A program made the position numbers and the translations under genes. The notes below the pieces were generated by a model. It worked only from the letters and a program-made list of their open reading frames with translations. It searched no databases and had not been told where the DNA came from. Below are positions 23,437-31,086 of a stretch of 42,665 nt of DNA, piece after piece. The number at the start of each line of letters is the position of its first letter. Within the stretch, counting starts at the first letter, position 1. Source of the DNA: Clostridia bacterium (GTDB lineage: Bacteria; Bacillota; Clostridia; Christensenellales; Aristaeellaceae); contig JAFZPI010000045.1 in the NCBI GenBank assembly GCA_017552615.1, positions 1 to 42,665 of the forward strand. Direction: 5' to 3'.

Positions 23437-24510
23437 ATGAAAAAGATGATCACCCTGCTGCTCTGCCTGGCGATGGCCCTGAGCGTCTGTTCTTTCGCGG
23501 CTGCCGAGAGCGAAGTGCCGGACCTGGCGAACACCTACTTCTCCTACGGCTATGACGTCGGCTTCTGGATGGACTACTTCTTCCATTTCTACGATGAGGT
23601 TCCCGGCTTCGGCAAGATCTTCTATGCCGGCTACTGCCTGAACCAGATCGTGTACACCGGCACCTACGAAGTCGTCGCAGAGCCCTATGAATACCACTGC
23701 TGGGCGGACCGCGCCGATGTGACGGCCGCGGGCGAAGGCGCCGAGGCTCCCGCCGGCACGGCTCCCTACACCGTCATCTTCTATGATTTCGACGGCAACG
23801 AACTGGACCGCTGCGGCCTGGATGAGACCCATCTCTACAACGACATGGCCAATGTGACCGGTGTCGGCGGCGATCATGTGGTCTACAACCTGGACACCGA
23901 TCCCGAAAACTCCGCGTTCACCGGCTCGTATAACGGTGAGCAGGCGGTGGCCCTGCTGAGCTTGGTGGATCCCGACGACGACAGCGCCACGCTGGAACTG
24001 AAGGTCAACGGCAAGTATGACGACATGGTGCTCTTCTATGTCGAAGGCACCTTCGCCATGAACGAGGACCAGACCGTCATCACCCTGAGCCCCGACAGCG
24101 AGGGCGATGAGGGCGCCACTGTGACAAAGAACGAGGACGGCACCTACACCTACGTCTCCACCGACGGCACCGAGGTGACCCTGCAGGCCGTGGGCAGTGC
24201 GGAAGTTGCCTACAGACTGGCCGGCAAGATCCCTGTACCCGGTATGGAAGGCGTTGAAGCTGACCTGAACTGCGACCTCTACAGCGACAATACCACCGTC
24301 CTCTACGCTGAGTTCATGGGCAACAGGATGGACATCGACCAGGGCACCTATGAGATCGACATGACCACCTATTCCTTTGTCCTGCATTTTGAAGCTGCCG
24401 GCGATCTCACCACCGAGGGCTTCGCGGACCAGATGGTCCTGAACTATGCGCAGGCCGGCCACGGGATCTTCGGCGACATTGCGCAGACCCTGAGCTTTGT
24501 CACCGAGTGA
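23437..24510 (+). CDS. Secreted acidic protein of unknown function
   Basis: The 357-residue protein begins with a classical signal peptide (MKKMITLLLCLAMALSVCSF, then AAAES). The single cysteine is not in a proper lipobox, so free secretion or wall association is likelier than a lipoprotein. The mature chain is rich in Asp, Glu, Gly and Tyr. It has two roughly parallel parts with beta-rich phrases such as TYEVVAEPYEY and GTYEIDMTTYSFVLHF, each ending in a short hydrophobic strand. I recognise no family and no catalytic motif. AAGGAGG precedes ATG 23437. It is first behind the strongest paired-half-site promoter, and a hairpin terminator separates it from the glycosidases, suggesting higher expression than theirs. 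A surface sugar-binding role is a guess. Confidence 0.75.
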   Translation: MKKMITLLLCLAMALSVCSFAAAESEVPDLANTYFSYGYDVGFWMDYFFHFYDEVPGFGKIFYAGYCLNQIVYTGTYEVVAEPYEYHCWADRADVTAAGEGAEAPAGTAPYTVIFYDFDGNELDRCGLDETHLYNDMANVTGVGGDHVVYNLDTDPENSAFTGSYNGEQAVALLSLVDPDDDSATLELKVNGKYDDMVLFYVEGTFAMNEDQTVITLSPDSEGDEGATVTKNEDGTYTYVSTDGTEVTLQAVGSAEVAYRLAGKIPVPGMEGVEADLNCDLYSDNTTVLYAEFMGNRMDIDQGTYEIDMTTYSFVLHFEAAGDLTTEGFADQMVLNYAQAGHGIFGDIAQTLSFVTE

Positions 24511-24542
24511 CAGATATTCAATCATCGGAACGACTGAAAGAT

Positions 24543-24570
24543 GCCGCCGCCACGAACAGGCGGCGGCTCT
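24543..24570 (+). terminator. Partial terminator/attenuator between secreted protein and glycosidases
   Basis: GCCGCCGCC (24543-24551) and GGCGGCGGC (24559-24567) form a perfect 9-bp GC stem with a 7-base loop. Only a short TCTTT follows, so read-through into the glycosidase genes is likely. Confidence 0.65.
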
Positions 24571-24594
24571 TTCCGGATTTTAGGAGGGACAAAC

Positions 24595-26145
24595 ATGCGG
24601 CAGTACGAGACGTTCGAACTCAGTTTCACAGGCGATGTGCTGACAGAAAGCTGGGCGCAGCCCGATCTGAAGGCGGTCTTCACCTGCAAAGGGAACTCCA
24701 CGGAAGTTTCCGGCTTCTATGCCGGAGACGACCGGTATGCGGTGCGTTTCCTTCCGGACCGACCGGGCCTGTGGCACTGGAAGGTGACAGGTTGTGTCGA
24801 AGCAGAGGGCGAAGCGGTGTGCGAACCGGCCGCAGGCTTCCATGGTCCCGTGTGTGCCGTGGAAACGCATTTTGAGTACGCGGACGGCACGCTGTTCATC
24901 CCCTTCGGCACCACGGTCTACGCCCTGGCGCATCAGGAAGACGCGCTGGTTGAGGAGACCCTGGAGACCTTGCGGACGTCTCCGTTCAACAAAGTGCGCA
25001 TGTGTGTTTTTCCCAAACACTACGATTACAACCACAACGAACCGCCTTTCTACGCGTTCGAGAAGAAGGCGGACGGCGGCTGGGACACCGGCCGCCCCAG
25101 CCTGGCTTTCTGGGAGCGGTTTGAGCGCATCCTGAACCGCATCGGCGCCATGGGGATCCAGGTGGACCTGATCCTCTTCCACCCCTATGACCGCTGGGGT
25201 TTTTCCAAGATGCCGAGGGAAGATAATCTGCGCTATCTTGACCATCTGCTCCGCCGCCTCTCGGCCAAGCCGTACATCTGGTGGTCCCTGGCCAACGAAT
25301 ACGACCTGAACATGGATGCGAAGTCTCTGGCGGACTGGGAAGAGATCGAAGCGTATGTGGCGGACCATGATCCCTTTCATCATCTGTTGTCCAACCACAA
25401 CTGCATGTGCTTCTGGGATCCCAGCCGTCCCAATGTGACCCACGCCAGCCTGCAGACCAAGGCCCTGACGGAGATCCCGCGATGGATCCGCGAATACCGC
25501 AAGCCCGTGATCATCGATGAATGCTGCTACGAGGGCAATCTGCCGCATTTCTGGGGGAGCATCTCGGGCCGGGAAATGGTGCGGCGCTTCTGGCGCTGCT
25601 GTGCCAGCGGCGGGTACTGCACGCACGGCGAGACCTTCCTCTCGGATGACGAGATCCTCTGGTGGGCCCGGGGCGGTAAGCTGAAGGGCGAGAGCCCCAA
25701 GCGCATCGCGTTCCTGCGGAGCGTCATGGAAAGCCTGCCCGGGCCCCTGACGCCTTCGTCCGGCGGTCTTTCGGCCATCGCGGAGATGAGTGAGGAAGCC
25801 CTGCAGTCCGCGCTGGCCTCCGTTCCGGAAGAAATGCGCACGGCGCTGACGTTCTTCGGCAAAAGCATCCGCAGGATGGACCTGCGGAACCGTTCCCTGC
25901 ACCTGGCGGGCGAACACACCTGGGAAGCCCATTGCGGCGAGGACGCTTACCTCTGGTACCATGACCTGCAGTGCTACGGCGTGCAGACCCTGAAACTGCC
26001 GCAGGAGAAAAAGTACCGGGTGGAGCTCATCGATATCTGGGAGATGACCCGTGAAACGATCTGCGAGTGCGCTTCCGGCGAAACCGTGATCAAGCTGCCC
26101 GGGAAGGAAAACCTGGCGGTCCTAGCTGTCAGAACGGAGGATTGA
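24595..26145 (+). CDS. DUF5060/DUF5605 glycoside hydrolase, GH140 (apiosidase)-like
   Basis: The 516-residue protein has no signal peptide. The N-terminal beta-sandwich (about 1-92, DUF5060 type, with RFLPDRPGLWHWKV) leads to a TIM barrel (about 95-400) and a C-terminal DUF5605-type beta domain. Barrel signatures are FPFGTTVYAL-like residues near 104, FNKVRMCVFPKHYDYNHNEP and LILFHPYDRWGF. Acid/base E235 lies in SLANEYDL and nucleophile E309 in VIIDECCYEG. The architecture is related to DUF4038 barrels, which include GH140 enzymes acting on apiose in rhamnogalacturonan II. With an apiose-type catabolic operon in the same locus, apiosidase activity is my leading inference, not a demonstrated one. 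AGGAGGG precedes ATG 24595. It is first of six glycosidase genes packed with gaps of 5-13 bases or overlap. Confidence 0.78.
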   Translation: MRQYETFELSFTGDVLTESWAQPDLKAVFTCKGNSTEVSGFYAGDDRYAVRFLPDRPGLWHWKVTGCVEAEGEAVCEPAAGFHGPVCAVETHFEYADGTLFIPFGTTVYALAHQEDALVEETLETLRTSPFNKVRMCVFPKHYDYNHNEPPFYAFEKKADGGWDTGRPSLAFWERFERILNRIGAMGIQVDLILFHPYDRWGFSKMPREDNLRYLDHLLRRLSAKPYIWWSLANEYDLNMDAKSLADWEEIEAYVADHDPFHHLLSNHNCMCFWDPSRPNVTHASLQTKALTEIPRWIREYRKPVIIDECCYEGNLPHFWGSISGREMVRRFWRCCASGGYCTHGETFLSDDEILWWARGGKLKGESPKRIAFLRSVMESLPGPLTPSSGGLSAIAEMSEEALQSALASVPEEMRTALTFFGKSIRRMDLRNRSLHLAGEHTWEAHCGEDAYLWYHDLQCYGVQTLKLPQEKKYRVELIDIWEMTRETICECASGETVIKLPGKENLAVLAVRTED

Positions 26146-26150
26146 CGATC

Positions 26151-28556
26151 ATGAAAACGTATATGAATGCCGGCCTGAAGCCGAAGGAGCGGGCCGAACT
26201 GCTCCTGCGGGAGATGACCCTCGACGAGAAGATGGCGCAGCTGGCCGGCGTCTTTGCCATCGAAGGTGCGGAGGACCGCATGGCAGCCTTCCTCAGGAAC
26301 GGCATCGGTCAGATCAGCAGCCTGGAATTCCGCGGGATCGGGAGTCTCGAGGAAGCCGCGCAATGGCAGCGCCGGCTGCAGACCCTGGTGATGGAGAACA
26401 GCCGCCTGCACATTCCGGCGGTTTTCCACATGGAAGGCCTCTGCGGCCCGCTCATGCAGGATACCACAACCTTCCCCTCCGGTGTGGCCCGCGGATCCTC
26501 CTTTGATCCGGAACTGGAAAAACAGATCGGCGAAACCGTCTCCCGCCAGGAGGCGGCGGTGGGCATCACGCAAATCCTGGCGCCGGTGCTGGACATCTCC
26601 CGGGATTCCCGCATGGGCCGCCAGTGCGAGCCCTACGGGGAAGACCCCACGCTGGCTGCCGCCATGGGTACCGCCTATACCCACGGGATCCAGGAGACGG
26701 AGACCGACGGCCGTACACCCGACGCGGCCGCCAAGCATTTCTTCGGCTTCCAGAATTCCTCCGGCGGCATTCACGGCGCCCATGTGGACGCCGGGGACCG
26801 GTTGATGCTGGAGATTTACGGCAAGCCTTTCCAGGCAGCCATCAAAGAAGCCGGGCTGAAAGGCGTGATGCCGTGCTACTGCTCGCTGAACGGCCTGCCG
26901 ATCCACGCTTCGAAGCACTATCTGACCGAGATCCTGCGGGGCGAAATGGGCTTTGAAGGCGTCACGGTCTCCGATTACGGTGGGGCCAGCAACGCCTGGG
27001 AGTACCAGGGCGTCGGCGAAACCATGGGGGACGCCGGCCTGCGCTGCCTGAAGGCCGGCCTGGACGTGGAACTGCCCATGCCCAAAGCCTATGCGGATGA
27101 ACTGAAAGCGAAGTTTGTCTCCGGCGAGGCGGATCCGGCCATCCTTGACCGGGCGGTGCTCCGGGTCCTGGAAGCCAAGTTCCGCATGGGCCTCTTCGAG
27201 CACCCGTTTGCGATGACCGGGGAAGAACTGGCGAAGACGGTGCATCATGCAGAAGACGAAGCGCTTGCCCTGCAGTCCGCCCGGGAGGCGCTGGTATTGC
27301 TGAAGAACAACGGTGCCCTGCCCCTTTCCGGCAAGGAAAAAACCGTGGCCGTTATCGGACCCGCGGCGATGAATGCCCGGTATTACTATGGGGGCTATAC
27401 CCATCTGTCCATGGTGGAGGCCAAGCGCGCGGCCCGCAACTCCATGGCCGGCGTGGCGGGCAACGGGGAGCACAGCCAAATCCGGGTCGTACCCGGAACA
27501 AACGTGGAAGAGGACGAAAGCGACATATTCAACGAGGTGCTCACAAAGCTGAAACCCAATTGCCGCAATCTGGTGGAAGTGCTGAAAGCCGAAATGCCTG
27601 ACGCCCATATCCTGTGGGCCAAGGGCTATCACAAAGCCGGGGCGGACGAAAGCCTGTTCGCGGAAGCGCTGGAAATCGTCAGGCAGGCGGATGTGGTCCT
27701 CCTGACCCTGGGCGGCAAGAACGGTTCCGGCTCCATCGCGACCATGGGCGAAGGCGTGGACGGCACGGACATCAACCTGCCCGTCTGCCAGGATGCCTTT
27801 ATCCGGGAGGCAAAGAAACTGGGCAAGCCGCTGATCGGCCTGCACTTTGACGGTCGGCCCATCTCCAGCGACACCGCGGACGAATGTCTGGATGCCATCC
27901 TGGAATGCTGGAATCCAGCCACGTATGCCGCTGAGGCGGTGACGGACGTGCTGCTCGGGCGGGAGAATCCCTCCGGCAAGCTGCCCCTGACGGTGGCCCG
28001 CTGCGCCGGACAGATTCCCGTGTATTACAACCATCCCAACGGCTCCATGTGGACGCAGGCGCCCAGCATCGGCTTCAGCGACTATGTGGACTGTTCTCAC
28101 AGGCCGCGTTACTGCTTTGGCCATGGCCTGAGCTATACCAGTTTTGCCTATAGTGGACTGTGTCTGGAAAAAAAGGAGACCGCATCCTTTACGCCGGTAA
28201 CCATCTCGGTGAAAGTGAAAAACACCGGCGAAAAACCCGGTACGGAGATCGTACAACTGTATGTCCGGGATGTCCACGCTTCCATGACCCGGCCCGTAAA
28301 GGAGCTGCAGGGTTTCGCGAGGGTCCCGCTGCAGCCCGGTGAATCAAAGGCTGTACACTTCGTTCTCCATCCCAGCCAGATGGCTTTCCTGGATGAGGAT
28401 ATGCGCTGGAAGATCGAGAAAGGTGAGTTCGAGGTACAGGTCGGGTCTTCCTCGGAAGACATCCGGCTGAAAGACAGCTTCCGGGTGACGGAAGACGGCT
28501 GGCTGGAAGGCCGGGACCGCGTATTCTATTTGCTGGGAACACAGGAAGACGCATAA
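26151..28556 (+). CDS. GH3 beta-glycosidase, second paralogue
   Basis: The 801-residue GH3 enzyme has no signal peptide. The barrel begins LLLREMTLDEKMAQLAG; the substrate loop KHFFGFQNSSGG and nucleophile D275 in VTVSDYGGAS are seen. An alpha/beta sandwich starts near 385 (LLKNNGALPL) and a fibronectin-like domain ends the chain. It is only distantly like the GH3 at 10247: it lacks the helical tail and carries an inserted stretch near 415-470. It likely removes beta-linked glucose, xylose or another terminal sugar. ATG 26151 follows CGGAGG; the five-base gap to the previous gene fits one operon. Substrate cannot be set from sequence alone. Confidence 0.9.
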   Translation: MKTYMNAGLKPKERAELLLREMTLDEKMAQLAGVFAIEGAEDRMAAFLRNGIGQISSLEFRGIGSLEEAAQWQRRLQTLVMENSRLHIPAVFHMEGLCGPLMQDTTTFPSGVARGSSFDPELEKQIGETVSRQEAAVGITQILAPVLDISRDSRMGRQCEPYGEDPTLAAAMGTAYTHGIQETETDGRTPDAAAKHFFGFQNSSGGIHGAHVDAGDRLMLEIYGKPFQAAIKEAGLKGVMPCYCSLNGLPIHASKHYLTEILRGEMGFEGVTVSDYGGASNAWEYQGVGETMGDAGLRCLKAGLDVELPMPKAYADELKAKFVSGEADPAILDRAVLRVLEAKFRMGLFEHPFAMTGEELAKTVHHAEDEALALQSAREALVLLKNNGALPLSGKEKTVAVIGPAAMNARYYYGGYTHLSMVEAKRAARNSMAGVAGNGEHSQIRVVPGTNVEEDESDIFNEVLTKLKPNCRNLVEVLKAEMPDAHILWAKGYHKAGADESLFAEALEIVRQADVVLLTLGGKNGSGSIATMGEGVDGTDINLPVCQDAFIREAKKLGKPLIGLHFDGRPISSDTADECLDAILECWNPATYAAEAVTDVLLGRENPSGKLPLTVARCAGQIPVYYNHPNGSMWTQAPSIGFSDYVDCSHRPRYCFGHGLSYTSFAYSGLCLEKKETASFTPVTISVKVKNTGEKPGTEIVQLYVRDVHASMTRPVKELQGFARVPLQPGESKAVHFVLHPSQMAFLDEDMRWKIEKGEFEVQVGSSSEDIRLKDSFRVTEDGWLEGRDRVFYLLGTQEDA

Positions 28557-28569
28557 GGAGGCAATCGAC

Positions 28570-31074
28570 ATGCGAAACGTGAATCTCAATCGGGGATGGA
28601 CCTTCGGACACGGGCAGATCGATGTAGGAAGCCGGATGCGCAAACAGTTCGGTGACCGGGTGGTGAACCTCCCGCACGATTTCATGATCGAAAGCGACGT
28701 GTACCTCGAAGCGCCTTCCGGAAATGCCAGCGGCTATTACAACGCGGGCGTTGCCCACTATGTGAAGGAAGTGGAGATTCCCGCGGACTGGGCGGAGGAC
28801 CGGATCAGCCTGCGCTTTGACGGGTCGATGATGAACACCACCGTGGAGGTGAACGGCAGCAAGGCCGGCTTGCACCACTACGGGTATTCTCCCTTTGAGA
28901 TGGACATCACCGGCCTGGTATACGCGGGTAAGATAAACCGCATCATTGTCACGGTGAATCTGAGCATGCAGCCCAATTCCCGCTGGTATTCCGGCGCGGG
29001 CCTTTTCCGCGGAGTGGAGCTGGTGCACACGCCGAAGCTGAATATTGCGTTCGGTGGGCTTTCGGGGTATACGAAGAAGATCGAATACCACGCCGACGGC
29101 AGCCCCGAAACCGCTTTTCTGCAAGTGTCCGCCGAGATTCGGAACGAATGGGCGGAGAACCGGGTGGCGGAAGTCACATTTGACCTGATCCGGGACGATA
29201 CCGGCGAGACCGTGCTCTCCCGGAAGACCCTGACCCAGGTGCAGCCTCTGTCCGCCGCCACGGCCTATATGACCCTGACCGTGAACGAGCCCAGGCTCTG
29301 GAGCGCCGAAACACCTGACCTCTACCGTTTGCAGGCAACGGTCAGGCCGGTGGGCACGTACAAGACCCATGTGGTTCCGGTTGAGAACACCTCGACCGAT
29401 GCAGAGAGTGTGCTGTTCGGCATTCGAACGGTGGAAGCCGACGTGAAGCACGGCCTGCGGATCAATGGGAAAGAGACCAAGCTGAAGGGCGGCTGCTTGC
29501 ACCACGACAACGGGCCGGTCGGCACAGTCAGCCTGTATGACATCGAAGCCCGCAAGATCCGGAAACTGAAGGAAGTGGGCTACAACGCCATCCGCACCAC
29601 TCACAACCCGCCCTCCTCTGCCCTGATCGAAGCCTGTGACCGACTGGGCATGTATGTGTTCGACGAGGCTTTTGACGCCTGGGGTATGGGCAAACAGTCT
29701 GGGGACTACAACCAGTACTTTGCCGCGGATTGGGAGGCGGATCTCTCCGCCTTCGTCCGGAGGGACCGCTGCCACCCCAGCGTCATCATCTGGTCCACGG
29801 GCAACGAGATCACCGAGCGCGCCGGCCTCGGCGACGGGTATGTCTGGGCGGCCCGGCTGGCAGAGACAGTACGCCGCCTGGATCCCAGCCGTCCGGTGTC
29901 CAACGCTATCTGCTCCTTCTGGAACGGCTTGGACGACGAGTTCCAGGAAGCGGCCATGCGACAGTGGGCGGAATCCCTGACCGGCGGGATCCAGAACGCG
30001 GACCTGGGCGGCAAGAAGGATCGCCTCTGGGAGGAGTACACTGAGGCCTTTGCGAACGGGCTGGATATTGTCGGGTACAACTATCTCGAAGGCAAGTATG
30101 AACAGGATCACGAATGGTTCCCGGAACGTGTGATCCTGGGCTCCGAGAACTATCCCAAGGAGATCGGCATCCATTGGCCCATGATCGAGAAAACACCGTG
30201 GGTCATCGGAGATTTCACCTGGACGGCCTGGGACTACATCGGCGAGGCCGGCATCGGCAAGGCCATGTTCTATGAGCCCGGCGATCCGCGGATCGGGAAT
30301 CCCTGGGGATCGCCGTCGGATTATCCCTGGCGCACGGCCAACGATGCCGATTTTGACATCACCGGAGGCATCCGGCCCCAGGGCGTGTACCGCCGCATCG
30401 TGTGGGGCAGCCCGGAGACGGCCCTGTTCTCCTATGACCCGGCGAATGCGGACAAGGTCGAGGTTCTGTCCATGTGGGGCTTCCCCGGCGTTCATGCCGG
30501 CTGGAACTGGCCAGGGCAGGAGGGCAAACCCGTCGATATCGCGGTGTTCAGTGCCGCGGAAGCAGTTGAACTGTTCCTGAACGGCCGGAGTCTCGGCCGC
30601 GTTAAGGCCGGCGATGCGCTGATCCACGACATGCCCTGCACCTTCCGCTTCCGTACTGTGTACGAACCCGGCACGCTCGAAGCCGTAAGCTATACAAACG
30701 GCAAGGAAGTCTCACGGTGCTCGCTCAGGACAACCGGTGTCCCCGCCGCCATTCGTCTGGTCCCCGAGACGGACGTTCTCCGCGCTGACGGTGAATCCGT
30801 GGCCTATGTGAACGTTGAGATTACCGATGCGGACGGGAATGTGGTCCCCGACGCAAAAGTATTGCTCACCGCGCAGGCGGAAGGGCAGGCGGAGCTGGCG
30901 GGCTTCGGCTCGGGCAATCCCATCACCGACGAGAATTACACAAAGGGAACCTTCACAAGCTGGAACGGCCACGCCCTGGCGATCCTGCGCTCTGGCGATG
31001 AAGCCGGTTCGGTGACGCTGACCGTGTCGGGAGACGGCCTCACGCCGGCATCCGTGACCCTCCCTGTGCGCTGA
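28570..31074 (+). CDS. GH2 beta-glycosidase (beta-galactosidase type)
   Basis: The 834-residue GH2 enzyme has no signal peptide. Domain order is a jelly-roll sugar-binding domain (about 1-165, with LNRGWTFG, VNLPHDF and RWYSGAGLFRGVEL), an immunoglobulin-like domain (170-290) and the barrel (295-610). Two C-terminal beta domains follow (about 620-710 and 715-834, the latter with TDADGNVVPDA). Acid/base is E413 in WSTGNEITE; the probable nucleophile is E526 in LGSENYP. The subfamily includes beta-galactosidases and enzymes on uronic acids or other hexoses. It sits mid-operon, 13 bases after the GH3 and 12 before the GH2 fusion. Release of galactose from imported oligosaccharides is the default inference. 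Confidence 0.9.
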   Translation: MRNVNLNRGWTFGHGQIDVGSRMRKQFGDRVVNLPHDFMIESDVYLEAPSGNASGYYNAGVAHYVKEVEIPADWAEDRISLRFDGSMMNTTVEVNGSKAGLHHYGYSPFEMDITGLVYAGKINRIIVTVNLSMQPNSRWYSGAGLFRGVELVHTPKLNIAFGGLSGYTKKIEYHADGSPETAFLQVSAEIRNEWAENRVAEVTFDLIRDDTGETVLSRKTLTQVQPLSAATAYMTLTVNEPRLWSAETPDLYRLQATVRPVGTYKTHVVPVENTSTDAESVLFGIRTVEADVKHGLRINGKETKLKGGCLHHDNGPVGTVSLYDIEARKIRKLKEVGYNAIRTTHNPPSSALIEACDRLGMYVFDEAFDAWGMGKQSGDYNQYFAADWEADLSAFVRRDRCHPSVIIWSTGNEITERAGLGDGYVWAARLAETVRRLDPSRPVSNAICSFWNGLDDEFQEAAMRQWAESLTGGIQNADLGGKKDRLWEEYTEAFANGLDIVGYNYLEGKYEQDHEWFPERVILGSENYPKEIGIHWPMIEKTPWVIGDFTWTAWDYIGEAGIGKAMFYEPGDPRIGNPWGSPSDYPWRTANDADFDITGGIRPQGVYRRIVWGSPETALFSYDPANADKVEVLSMWGFPGVHAGWNWPGQEGKPVDIAVFSAAEAVELFLNGRSLGRVKAGDALIHDMPCTFRFRTVYEPGTLEAVSYTNGKEVSRCSLRTTGVPAAIRLVPETDVLRADGESVAYVNVEITDADGNVVPDAKVLLTAQAEGQAELAGFGSGNPITDENYTKGTFTSWNGHALAILRSGDEAGSVTLTVSGDGLTPASVTLPVR

Positions 31075-31086
31075 CAAAAAGAAGGG

